Shown: positions 16,223-28,083 of the stretch, in pieces
Layout of the letters: each line of letters starts with the position of its first letter
Numbering within the stretch: position 1 is the stretch's first letter
Origin: Methanohalophilus profundi
GTDB lineage: Archaea; Halobacteriota; Methanosarcinia; Methanosarcinales; Methanosarcinaceae
DNA: 33,100 nucleotides
Assembly (NCBI RefSeq): GCF_004137855.1
Contig: NZ_QBKB01000002.1
Location: 258,981 to 292,080 of the forward strand
Reading direction: 5' to 3'
Notes under the pieces: model-generated
Seen by the model: the letters and a program-made list of their open reading frames with translations, nothing else
The model's database searches: none
Told to the model about the DNA's origin: nothing
Translations under genes and position numbers: made by a program

Positions 16223-18295
16223 TCACTCCCTTTGTGTCCTGTCCTTTTGTACAAGTATAGCATCCTCGATATTAAGGCGTGCAGTATACTCATCAATATC
16301 TATGATCGTGCTCTTTTTTATTTCTATTCTTTTGGAGTATAGGGGACAGTCAAGAACGAAACTTTCAAATTCTCCTCCTTCTCCGGCGACATTCAGCCCG
16401 ATTTTATCGTTTAGTTTTACCAGTTCATCGATCTCTTTTTTGGTAATTTCCTTACCCAGCCACTTGCTGCTTAAACCATAAGCTGCGATGCTACTGAATA
16501 GAAAATGAAATTTTCCTTCCAGCAATTTGTGCATTTCTTCTTCCTGGTCCATATGCCAGAGGGGTGAATACACATGCATTCCGAGTTCTGAACAGATGCC
16601 TTCTATTCGCTCTTTCTGGTAAGTTGAATACAGGGCACCGGTTATAACTCCTTCGATACCATATTCTTTCTTTGCCTTCTCGATTGCTTTTTTCAAATCA
16701 TCAAGCTCAACTTCCTTTTCCCCTGCTGTCTCCTGTTCAATAAGGGGGATTCCCATGGCTTCGGATTGCAGGGATGCCATATTGATGTTGGGTGTATGGA
16801 ACATATAGGAATCCGGATTTTTGCTTTTTACTGTGATCAGGCATTTGATCGGATATCCTGCCTCTTCCATTTTGTACATCGCGAAGTGACAATCTTTTCC
16901 CGAACTGAACAGTACTCCAAGTTTTGGTTTGTAGTTTTTTTCCATGTTCTTCAGATAATCCGTTTTATTTTTATAACCAGCTCGTTTTGCAAGTTTTTCG
17001 ATAGCCCTGTCAAACTTGCTCCCATACTGGGCAGCCTTTTTATTCCTGAGTGCAAACTCTGCAGGAATTCCGGCCCTTTCAGCCACCTGGCGCAGTATCA
17101 TTTTATTGCCTTTTTCATTAAGCTTAAGGGTAGCAGGGATTCCCAGAGCGTATTCTGCAACATGCCTGTTCAGGAAAGGGGAGCGTAAGTCCAGCTCCAG
17201 TTCGGATGCAATCAATCCATCCCTGTAGGTATCTTCCACATGGATATTTAATGTATCTTTCAGGCATTCATTGTTCAGGTCAGTTGCTTTTTTGTGCCTG
17301 TTATAGCCACCGAACATTTCATCTGCCCCGCTACCCGTGAAAAGAACGTTGATCCTATCCTCTTTTGCTGCCCGGGCTGCTATATAGGTTGGCAGGGCAA
17401 CCCCCACCATGGGTACACTTGTAGTTTCTATCAAGGGAACGATTTTTTTCAGGATTTCTTCTGTCTCCTCAAGAGATACTTCTATAACTTTCAGAGGCAA
17501 CTCCAGCTTGTTTGCTATTTTTCGTGCATGCTGTACATCGGGTGCCTGGATTTCATTTTCAAGTCCTGCTACATAGCAACAGATATCTTGCTTGCTATAT
17601 TTTTTACAAAGCATGCTTACAAGTGTGGAATCCACACCTCCGGAAAACAAAATTCCTATCCTAGAAGGGGGAAGACACCTGCTTACAGATTCCCCAAGCA
17701 GCCGATATAATTGTTCTATGATTTCCTCAGGTTGTTTTGTTGCAGGTTCAACAGATGGTTTTAGTTCATAGTTACTGTATGTATGTAATGTCCCCTCTTC
17801 TGTATCATAACTAAGGGTACTTCGAGGGTCAACTTTTTCAATATTATAGTAACCAGTCATTTCAAGATATTTCTTTTCGGATGCAACCGCAAAACCATCT
17901 TCTGTAGAATACCAGAGAGATTTCACTCCTAACACATCAGTTGCACAGGTAATCCAATGATTGCCTCTTGCTATGAAGGCAAGGCCACCAATTAAGTCTC
18001 TCTTAAAATCTTCGATATACAGTCCTGGATCTTGCATTTCCCCATTTTCATCTTTCAGGAGAGTGTCCAGTTTCTCTGCAAGAACATGTGATTTACTTTC
18101 ACATAAACCACTATCTACAATCGTGATAGCTGATTTTTTATTTCCATTTGTATTGCATTTTCCCTGTATTTTAATTAATAAATGATTTGCAGTGGGCATT
18201 ATAATTTCAGTTTGTCCTTTCCCGATTTTATTAATGATGTTATTTTTTGTTGCAATACTCATATGGGGGTTGAATATTGAAATTAGCTTTTGCAT
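16223..18295 (-). CDS. Fusion of asparagine-synthetase-like protein and Dph6 (diphthine-ammonia ligase) ATP-pyrophosphatase
   Basis: About 690 residues from ATG 18295. The first part resembles class II asparagine synthetase: a degenerate glutaminase half (DVLGVKSLWYS, FAVASEKKYL) without the N-terminal Cys nucleophile, then a PP-loop (LFSGGVDSTL, about 216-225) and TGSGADEMFGGY. The last 225 residues are a Dph6/DUF71 domain with a second PP-loop (LFSSGKDCHF, about 462-471), VKSKNPDSYMFHTPN and GEGGEFESFVLDCP. Dph6 amidates diphthine on elongation factor 2. The product would use free ammonia, or glutamine through another protein. The frame is open up to a TTG at 18415, but a minus-strand TATA box at 18417-18426 puts the transcript start near 18395, below that TTG; ATG 18295 or 18292 is preferred. 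Confidence 0.88.
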   Translation of the reverse strand: MQKLISIFNPHMSIATKNNIINKIGKGQTEIIMPTANHLLIKIQGKCNTNGNKKSAITIVDSGLCESKSHVLAEKLDTLLKDENGEMQDPGLYIEDFKRDLIGGLAFIARGNHWITCATDVLGVKSLWYSTEDGFAVASEKKYLEMTGYYNIEKVDPRSTLSYDTEEGTLHTYSNYELKPSVEPATKQPEEIIEQLYRLLGESVSRCLPPSRIGILFSGGVDSTLVSMLCKKYSKQDICCYVAGLENEIQAPDVQHARKIANKLELPLKVIEVSLEETEEILKKIVPLIETTSVPMVGVALPTYIAARAAKEDRINVLFTGSGADEMFGGYNRHKKATDLNNECLKDTLNIHVEDTYRDGLIASELELDLRSPFLNRHVAEYALGIPATLKLNEKGNKMILRQVAERAGIPAEFALRNKKAAQYGSKFDRAIEKLAKRAGYKNKTDYLKNMEKNYKPKLGVLFSSGKDCHFAMYKMEEAGYPIKCLITVKSKNPDSYMFHTPNINMASLQSEAMGIPLIEQETAGEKEVELDDLKKAIEKAKKEYGIEGVITGALYSTYQKERIEGICSELGMHVYSPLWHMDQEEEMHKLLEGKFHFLFSSIAAYGLSSKWLGKEITKKEIDELVKLNDKIGLNVAGEGGEFESFVLDCPLYSKRIEIKKSTIIDIDEYTARLNIEDAILVQKDRTQRE

Positions 18296-18416
18296 CATGT
18301 AAATTAATACCTGTCCGTTTATTATTCCTTGTCCCTGTAAATTGTAACTATTTTCATTGTTTATCGTGTTTTCAGTTTTGTATTTTGTTACATATCCAAA
18401 CAGTTTCTTCTCCAAT

Positions 18417-18426
18417 TATTTATATA
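18417..18426 (-). promoter_or_regulatory. TATA box for the Asn-synthetase/Dph6 operon
   Basis: The minus strand reads TATATAAATA. The predicted transcript start is near 18395, giving a leader of about 100 bases to ATG 18295. Confidence 0.45.
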
Positions 18427-18488
18427 CTTCTTCTAACAAATGAAATCTACAGAGATAATAATAGCAATCAGATATGTTTGCAGAGTTT

Positions 18489-18500
18489 TGGTACTATAAA
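18489..18500 (+). promoter_or_regulatory. TATA box for the sugar-phosphatase operon
   Basis: GTACTATAAATG, with TATAAA centred near 18495-18498. The predicted transcript start lies near 18518-18522, giving a very short leader that may hold only the GGGAGTG ribosome binding site before ATG 18529. Confidence 0.4.
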
Positions 18501-18528
18501 TGTGATACCTGTGTGGGAGTGTTCAAAA

Positions 18529-19353
18529 ATGGAATATATTATTTTTACAGATCTTGATGGTACGTTGATTGATCATGATACATATTCATACGAAGCTGCC
18601 CTTGATGCAATAAAATTGATTGATCAAAAGGATATTCCCCTTATTTTCTGTACCAGTAAAACCCGCGCTGAAATAGAGGATTATGTTAAGGAACTAAATA
18701 TTCATCATCCTTTTATTTCTGAAAACGGGGGGGCGATCTTTATCCCCCGTGGCTATTTCAATATAGACTTTGAGTATACGAGTGAAAATGAGGATTATGA
18801 AATAATTGAACTTGGAACCCGGTATGAAGAGCTTCGCAGGGTACTTTCGATTATTCGAGATTGTACCTCTCTTCCAATTACTGGTTTTGGTGACCTGAAC
18901 GCTGAAGAGGTAAGTGAGGATACGGGTCTTGGCATTGAATCTGCAACCCTTGCCAAAAAAAGGGAATATGATGAAGCCTTTAAAATGGGAGATGATTCAG
19001 GAACAGAACTGCTCAAAGAGCATATTCTTGCACAGGGGTTAAATTTCACCAGAGGCGGAAGATACTGGCATTTGATGGGCGATAATGACAAAGGAATGGC
19101 AGTTTCGATATTAACTGAATTATACAGGAAAATTCATCCCTCTGTGGTAAGTGTGGGATTGGGAGATAGCCAGAACGATCTGCTCATGTTACAGACGGTG
19201 GATGTGGCTTTCCTTGTCCAGAAACCAGATGGTAAACATGATCCGGCGATTAAGGATGATGATATAATCAGGGTTGAAGGGATAGGCCCTGTTGGATGGA
19301 ACCGTGCAATTCTTAAATTAATCGGATCTAATGAGAACAGAGATACAGTTTGA
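18529..19353 (+). CDS. HAD-IIB phosphatase, mannosyl-3-phosphoglycerate phosphatase-like
   Basis: 274 residues from ATG 18529, chosen because GGGAGTG sits at 18515-18521 and the protein then begins with the catalytic motif. HAD motif I is DLDGTL with nucleophile D8 and acid D10. Motif II is CTSKTRAEI. The IIB cap and SENGGAIFIP, RGGRYWHLMG and the metal-binding VGLGDSQNDLLML follow, all typical of MpgP-like enzymes. Such enzymes remove phosphate from mannosyl- or glucosyl-3-phosphoglycerate to give the compatible solutes mannosylglycerate or glucosylglycerate. No synthase is in the window, so the substrate is not fixed. It heads an operon with an unknown protein (23-base gap) and a GH15-like glycosidase. 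Confidence 0.88.
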   Translation: MEYIIFTDLDGTLIDHDTYSYEAALDAIKLIDQKDIPLIFCTSKTRAEIEDYVKELNIHHPFISENGGAIFIPRGYFNIDFEYTSENEDYEIIELGTRYEELRRVLSIIRDCTSLPITGFGDLNAEEVSEDTGLGIESATLAKKREYDEAFKMGDDSGTELLKEHILAQGLNFTRGGRYWHLMGDNDKGMAVSILTELYRKIHPSVVSVGLGDSQNDLLMLQTVDVAFLVQKPDGKHDPAIKDDDIIRVEGIGPVGWNRAILKLIGSNENRDTV

Positions 19354-19376
19354 TCTTAAAATAAGGGGGAATTATT

Positions 19377-19907
19377 GTGATACGACTTGAAAATATGCTT
19401 CCCAAGGCTTTTCTTGTGGGCATTATAGAAATGGTGGATTTGGTAGGGCCGGAGAAGACTTACCACTGGATCGAATCCATTGGTTATAGGCTTGCTGAGA
19501 TTGAAGGTCCAGGATTTGAGGGTGCACGGGATGACAATATAAACTATTTGCCTGTATGCCCATTTGGCAATGACTTTGTAGAGTTTATAGAAATATACGG
19601 GGAAAGGCCAGAAGAATACCAGAAACTAATCGATTTTGTCAAGGATCAGAAAGAGCAATCTGATGAAGGATGGAATTATCCTGCGCTTTCCAGTGCTTTG
19701 GGGATATTGCATCACAGCTACAGTAAAAAACGTGCTGAACTGGCAGGTGCCAAACTCCTTAATCTGGGTAGCAAATCACCTGTAAGTGAAACAAAAGAAT
19801 ATAATGAGCAGGCTATTGCAAGGTCCGGTATCTCAAAGGATGAAGTTTCCGGCTATCTTGATAAATCGTTTTCCGTATTTAAAATCGAATATCCTGAAGA
19901 GGAGTGA
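19377..19907 (+). CDS. Unknown protein of the sugar-phosphatase/glycosidase operon
   Basis: 176 residues, soluble, acidic. GTG 19377 is chosen because AAGGGGGA precedes it by about seven bases; an ATG seven codons in is the alternative. The N-terminal half has LPKAFLVGIIEMVDLVGPEKTY-like helical content and a VCPFGNDFVEF segment; the second half is charged and helical. I do not recognise the family. It overlaps or nearly abuts the next gene and has a short gap from the phosphatase, so it belongs to the same unit. The pattern of one small unknown between two sugar enzymes suggests a regulator or accessory protein, which is a guess. Confidence 0.7.
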   Translation: MIRLENMLPKAFLVGIIEMVDLVGPEKTYHWIESIGYRLAEIEGPGFEGARDDNINYLPVCPFGNDFVEFIEIYGERPEEYQKLIDFVKDQKEQSDEGWNYPALSSALGILHHSYSKKRAELAGAKLLNLGSKSPVSETKEYNEQAIARSGISKDEVSGYLDKSFSVFKIEYPEEE

Positions 19908-19912
19908 TCCTA

Positions 19913-21136
19913 TTGAATTATCTGGAAGCTCACAGGCTTTATGAAAACAGTGTCAAGATTCTCAGTGAAAATCAGCATGAAAAGGGTGGATTTTATGCAA
20001 GTCCTCCCGGTACAAGATATCCTTTCATTTATCCCAGGGATCATTCGATGGATATCCTTGGTGCAATAGATGCTGACCTTATGGACCAGGCTCGCAAAGG
20101 GCTCGAATTTATGTTGAATGCGCAAAAGCCTCTGGGTGAGTTTTCCCAGCGGTATGATATAGACGGCAATGATGCAAGTTACAAGGATTTGCAGATAGAC
20201 GGAAACGGTCTTATCCTTTATGCACTGGGGAAGTATTTTGAGGCCACAGGTGGCTCATTTTTTGATAAGATGGCTGATAAGAAGTTCATCGAAGAATACT
20301 GGCCTGTTGTCGAAAAAGCAGTTGGTTTTATTCTGATGAATAAAAATGAAGAAGTTGACCTTATTCATACAGTTAACAGTATTCATGAATATCCGGCTTA
20401 TGAGCATGGTTTTGAGATTTATGCCAACTGTGCATGCTGTGCGGGTGTATTGGAAGCTGTGAAGATGGGCGAGGCACTGGGCAAGGACGTCTCAAATTGG
20501 AAGGAAGAAGGAGGAAAGGTCAGGAATGCCATCATGACACGTCTCTACAGTCCACGCAGACGTTCATTTATAAAATGTATCCGTGTGAAGGATAAGAGCA
20601 GTAATCCAATAGGTTATGATGCATTTGCATCCAGTGTTATTGATGTGGATGCTGTGGAATATGCACCTGCTTATTTCGGCCTTCTCCCGGATTCAGATGT
20701 CAAGATAAAGTCTACTGTAAAACGAATTCATGATAATTTATGGGATAAGGAAATTGGCGGCCTGAACCGTTACCCTGAACACTGGGATCGGAATAATGGT
20801 GGCTATGGTCCATGGTGCCACTTTACCTGTGAACTTGCAAACCATTTCATAAATATTGATGAAAAAGAAATGGCTGAAATGTACCTGGAATGGGTTGTTG
20901 ATATGGCTCATGAGTACCAGTTGCCTGAACATATATCAACCATAGAACGGTTTGAGATGTGGCTGGAGGATTATACCAATGCCAAAATTCTCAGGGACAG
21001 CAAGATGAAGATGATAGAACACGTCCGTGCTCATCCCAAGTGGAATGATGGCCTTGCGTATGTCACCATTCCACTGATCTGGCCTCATGCCGAATATATC
21101 CGGACCTATAAAAATTACATGAATAAGTACGGCTGA
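19913..21136 (+). CDS. GH15-like (six-hairpin) glycosidase
   Basis: About 407 residues of an alpha/alpha barrel glycosidase related to glucoamylases and trehalases. Visible features are FIYPRDHSMDILGA near the N-terminus, YKDLQIDGNGLILYALGKYF, HTVNSIHEYPAYEHGFEIY, and near the end GGYGPWCHFTCELANHF and LPEHIS. The Asp and Glu residues in these stretches are candidate catalytic acids. There is no signal peptide, so it acts on an internal sugar, which fits a compatible-solute or storage-sugar role. TTG 19913 is chosen since GAGGAGTGA lies eight bases upstream; GTG 19904, overlapping the previous stop, is the alternative. Last gene of the operon; a T-rich stretch at 21137-21148 follows. Confidence 0.82.
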   Translation: MNYLEAHRLYENSVKILSENQHEKGGFYASPPGTRYPFIYPRDHSMDILGAIDADLMDQARKGLEFMLNAQKPLGEFSQRYDIDGNDASYKDLQIDGNGLILYALGKYFEATGGSFFDKMADKKFIEEYWPVVEKAVGFILMNKNEEVDLIHTVNSIHEYPAYEHGFEIYANCACCAGVLEAVKMGEALGKDVSNWKEEGGKVRNAIMTRLYSPRRRSFIKCIRVKDKSSNPIGYDAFASSVIDVDAVEYAPAYFGLLPDSDVKIKSTVKRIHDNLWDKEIGGLNRYPEHWDRNNGGYGPWCHFTCELANHFINIDEKEMAEMYLEWVVDMAHEYQLPEHISTIERFEMWLEDYTNAKILRDSKMKMIEHVRAHPKWNDGLAYVTIPLIWPHAEYIRTYKNYMNKYG

Positions 21137-21156
21137 TTTTTTTATTTTCTGGCAAT

Positions 21157-21191
21157 TTGCTGCGAAGCCGCAATTTATCGGCCCGCAGCAA
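21157..21191. terminator. Strong hairpin between the convergent glycosidase and Rubisco genes
   Basis: TTGCTGCG (21157-21164) pairs with CGCAGCAA (21184-21191), and inside it GCCG (21167-21170) pairs with CGGC (21179-21182). A T-rich stretch precedes it on the plus strand. It probably ends or protects one or both transcripts. Confidence 0.5.
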
Positions 21192-21227
21192 TTGCATGCA
21201 CAGTACGTCCTTTTCAATTCTATGATA

Positions 21228-22651
21228 TCATTTTTCCGGGAAGAATTCAATAGCCTGGGCAAGTTCCCTGTGATTTTTGGAGTAATCCGTGATATCAATT
21301 TCCTGCAGATAGGCATCACATGCCTGTACCAGTGCTTTGGCTCCTGAGCGGGTTCCTTCCGGATGGGCATGTACTCCTGAGCCCATGGTCGTGATGAAAT
21401 CAACATTACCCATTACATCGATGAAGGGCTTCAGCCTGACGGGGTTCAATCCTCCGGAAACAATGGGACAACATTTTTTCATGCCTCTCCAGCTATCTTT
21501 TTCCAGTATGACATGATGGGCTATGTCTTCATTCACAAGCTCTATAGCATCCTTATCCGTTTCCATGATCTTGGCCCAGCTCTGGTCGAAGAAATGACCG
21601 TGTGAACTCAGGTACTGAATACCGTGGGCTGCAACTACATCTTCCTCAGGAGTTCCTTTCATTTTTCCGACTCCTGCGGTACCTGTATGGATGCCGGAGG
21701 CGCCTGCCAGACGTGCGAATTTAGACAGTACAAGCACGAAAAACCAATTGGATTTTCCGGGCGTGTGAAGGCGCCGTGGGCTGCCCTGTGGAAATGCAGG
21801 AAAACATCGGGATACCTCCTCCTGATGGTCTGAACAGCCATCCATCCGGCTGTTATACCGTCGATGAGGAAAGCATAACTTCCGGGCTCAAATCCTGCAT
21901 TCCTGATCATTTCGCAGCGCTCTATCATGGTGTCAAAGTCCGGTGCAGAGACATTGAATGAATGCACCTTTTTCTTCCCGGTTTCCTTTACTGCTTTGTC
22001 CATGGCTTCTTGAACGTGCTTTACCATCTTGTCGTAGGGACAGAAGTCCTGGTTTGCCTGTGGTTCATCATTCTTGACAAAATCCCCGCCACCTGCCCAG
22101 AAGTCATAGCAGACTTCGGCATATTCAGCAGAGGTCAACCCCATCTTGGGTTTCACGATGGTACCGAGAATTGGCCTGTCGTAAACTCCAAGGTAACTGC
22201 GCATGTCATCGACTGTGAAACCGGGCCCGTCATATTGTTCAAGCATTGAGGGAGGGAACCAGACATCCAGCAGTTTAAGGGCAGATATCTCTTTCATTCC
22301 AAGGACGTTTCCCACGATGTAGGTCAGGATGTTCTGTACATTGCCTCCCCGGTCAAAAAGTCTCCAGGGATAGGCTATCCACACAAGTTCCCTTTCCAGA
22401 TCCATCTGGTAGACCAGGGCATTCATGACCTTTGAGAACTTCGTCTCGGTATTTACCCTGAAATTCGTACCCGTTGATGATTCCGCTGCGATTTCAGCTG
22501 CTGCCTGTAGCATATTCATTTCCCCTCCGGGAACTAGCCTGAAAACCGTAAGCAGGTATTCACCGTTGGTCGGGTCGGGCAATTCGAGATTTACATAACC
22601 TTGCTGTTTGGGATTTAATGACTGGACTAAATCTTCAATAGTTGAGCTCAT
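21228..22651 (-). CDS. rbcL: Form II/III Rubisco large subunit (M. burtonii type), split by a one-base deletion near 21738
   Basis: Fixes CO2 on ribulose-1,5-bisphosphate; in archaea it usually serves nucleoside (AMP) breakdown with AMP phosphorylase and ribose-1,5-bisphosphate isomerase. Catalytic residues seen: K167 and K169 (GTIVKPKMGL), the carbamylated K193 with D195 and E196 (GGGDFVKNDE), HFHRAAHGAF, and after the break SGIHTGTAGVGKM. The repaired length of about 474 residues and the extra stretch around KDAIELVNEDIAHHVILEKD match the Methanococcoides burtonii enzyme with its assembly-domain insertion, rather than the shorter form III. One base is missing after GGTTTTTC (plus strand near 21737-21739). 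No ribosome binding site is seen at ATG 22651; the transcript may be leaderless or nearly so. Confidence 0.94.
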
Positions 22652-22706
22652 GATAAGAATAACAGTTTGTAATGTATTTTAGTTTTTGGAAAGATTGCAT
22701 TTGAAC

Positions 22707-22723
22707 AACAAGTAAAACTTGTT
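22707..22723. other. Small hairpin upstream of Rubisco
   Basis: AACAAGT (22707-22713), loop AAA, ACTTGTT (22717-22723). It lies between the membrane protein stop and the Rubisco start, next to a second palindrome, and may be a terminator part or operator. Confidence 0.4.
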
Positions 22724-22725
22724 TC

Positions 22726-22743
22726 ATGCTAAAATTTTAGCAT
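22726..22743. other. 18-base perfect palindrome at the end of the membrane protein gene
   Basis: ATGCTAAAATTTTAGCAT at 22726-22743 touches the stop codon of the upstream gene. It may separate transcription of the membrane protein from Rubisco, or bind a regulator. Confidence 0.4.
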
Positions 22744-23162
22744 CATCCCATTGTTTCCCAGACTGTGGCCATTACAACTCCAAACACTGGATAACTGATC
22801 AAACCTGTAAGCACATTTGAGATGTAAAAACCGGCAGGGTAAAGCATAGAGATGTAAATAACAAAAAGGCCTGGAATAGTATAGATCAATACAACCATCA
22901 GGCCGAAGGTAATTCCCCTTTTAGTTGTTGGTTCCTCAAGAACCGGATTGATAATATCAAAGAGAATCGCTGCGGCAAAGGTGAAAACAAAGGGATAGGC
23001 AAAAAACAGCATCATCAGAGGATCATCTGCAGGACGCATTCCGCCGACCTCCAACATATTGAATGGTGCGATTGCATTAACAAGTATCTGAAACACAAAA
23101 CCTGCGACGGTAAGGATTAATCCTCCGGCAAATGCTGAAACTATGATCTTCTTCCAGTTCAT
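22743..23162 (-). CDS. Membrane protein with four helices, unknown
   Basis: 139 residues with four predicted membrane helices: about 7-28, 49-68 (MMLFFAYPFVFTFAAAILFD), 83-105 (TFGLMVVLIYTIPGLFVIY) and 112-134. A short loop GGMRPADDP lies between helices one and two. It begins MNWKKIIVSAFAGGLIL, with positive residues before the first helix, so the N-terminus is inside. No family is recognised. It lies upstream of Rubisco on the same strand but two inverted repeats separate them. Confidence 0.7.
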   Translation of the reverse strand: MNWKKIIVSAFAGGLILTVAGFVFQILVNAIAPFNMLEVGGMRPADDPLMMLFFAYPFVFTFAAAILFDIINPVLEEPTTKRGITFGLMVVLIYTIPGLFVIYISMLYPAGFYISNVLTGLISYPVFGVVMATVWETMG

Positions 23163-23275
23163 TTGTTATCCCTTGTATTCGAATGAAATCTATGTAAAAT
23201 AATTTGCAATATAATGGTATAAAATTGTTGCTTTTTTGTCACGAAATCAGAAGCGTGTTCAATCTCTAAGTCTTT

Positions 23276-26931
<3,656 letters not shown>

Positions 26932-26935
<4 letters not shown>

Positions 26936-27348
26936 TTATTATTTTCCCGGACGCTTCTTTTTTCAAGTTCATCAAGTCTGTCCGATAGGCCCTGCAATTT
27001 ACTGTCAATACCTTTGATGTCTTCATGTACTTCTATCACACGGTTATACATCGGACTGCGTGCATCCTTTACTGCCTGCTCCTGGGAGAATTTTTGTTTA
27101 CTGGGAATGATATAAACATAGGCAAACCACATACCTGTGAAAGCCACGAGAAACAGGGCTATTACAAAGAATAAATAGTGAGGAAAGAGAGTGCGTATGA
27201 AAGAATCCCCCTCGCTGTAATATTGTAATCTGGTGATCATCAGGAAGTTCATCAAGGAGAATAGGAACATTGTTTCTCCTACAAGTACAAGTAATCCGCC
27301 CAATTTTGTGGACATGCTTTTTTGTTGTGGTAATATTTTATCGAACAT
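26932..27348 (-). CDS. Membrane protein with C-terminal coiled coil, unknown
   Basis: 138 residues. Two membrane helices (about 17-38 and 58-80) are followed by a cytoplasmic tail whose last 50 residues are strongly helical and heptad-like (VHEDIKGIDSKLQGLSDRLDELEKR). First gene of the operon with the phosphoesterase and the Lhr helicase, joined by an ATGA overlap. It could tether or assemble partners at the membrane; this is inference. No family name recognised. Confidence 0.72.
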
Positions 27349-27499
27349 AATCCATTTCTCCCTTAGTAATAATGATGCCTTTTATATGATTATTTTTTCA
27401 GAAAGTAGAAACCTGACTATTATCATTTTTCCTGATTGTATATTTGACTATTGAGCATAATATTGTACCGAATTGATAGACCTTATCATTGATTCACTT

Positions 27500-27881
27500 A
27501 TTATCCAAAGGCACCAATCTTTGGTTATGAGAAAGAAAATAATTGTTATCAACTGGTAGAATCCAGAATAGAGGAAGAACTTGGCAGGGCCCCTGAAACA
27601 TATGGACTGGCTGCATATGATGCTCTCTGGCTGGCTACATTCGTGGATCTAGATTGCAGTGCCTGAGAATGATGAAAGCATAAAACTGGCAATGAATACC
27701 CTTTTTCGATACTTACTTTGGTGTCACCGGCTGGACAAAACTCGATGAAAATGGTGACAGGGTACACTGGGATTACGACATCTGGACAATCAGTGAAAAC
27801 GATGGAAATTACGAATGGAAACGTGATGCTAGGTATCACGTTGACCCCGGAGAAGAAGGTGAATTGATGTACGTTGAATAA
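27500..27881 (+). pseudogene. Relic of an ABC-type branched-chain amino acid-like binding protein
   Basis: Only the C-terminal third remains. Reading frames in order: PKAPIFGYEKENN and RIEEELGRAPETYGLAAYDA, LWLATFVDLD; then, after a shift near 27641-27660, VPENDESIKLAMNTLF; then, after an extra T in the run 27702-27706, FDTYFGVTGWTKLDENGDR, HWDYDIWTIS and GELMYVE, ending at TAA 27879-27881. PETYGLAAYDALWL is the typical type 1 periplasmic binding protein (Peripla_BP_6) signature. The N-terminus, signal peptide and partner transport genes are absent. A TGA just upstream marks the broken 5' side. Confidence 0.75.
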
Positions 27882-28001
27882 AAGTGGTGTCTCTCACCAC
27901 ACATTTTCTTTTTTACATTTCTATAAAATTGTTTTCTCCCATTTCTAATTTGTCGAAAACCTTATATTTTATTGTGGTCCACTTAGGTGAATATCTTTTA
28001 T

Positions 28002-28075
28002 GGGCCCGTAGTCTAGCCGGTTATGACGTCGCCTTCACACGGCGGAGATCCTGGATTCGAATTCCAGCGGGCCCA
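28002..28075 (+). tRNA. tRNA-Val (anticodon CAC)
   Basis: A 74-base cloverleaf. The acceptor arms GGGCCCG (28002-28008) and CGGGCCC (28068-28074) pair fully, with discriminator A at 28075. The D arm contains AGTCTAGCCGGTTATGAC. The anticodon loop TTCACAC gives CAC at 28036-28038, closed by CGCC/GGCG. The T arm has CTGGATTCGAATTCCAG. No CCA is encoded and no intron is seen. An AT-rich box (CTTATATTTT at 27961-27970) lies upstream. Confidence 0.95.
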
Positions 28076-28083
28076 TTGAATTC

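Noticed and set aside
18277-18528. N-terminal extension of the HAD phosphatase
   Set aside because: The frame is open upstream but overlaps the divergent gene and its promoter; the good ribosome binding site and catalytic motif fix the start at 18529.
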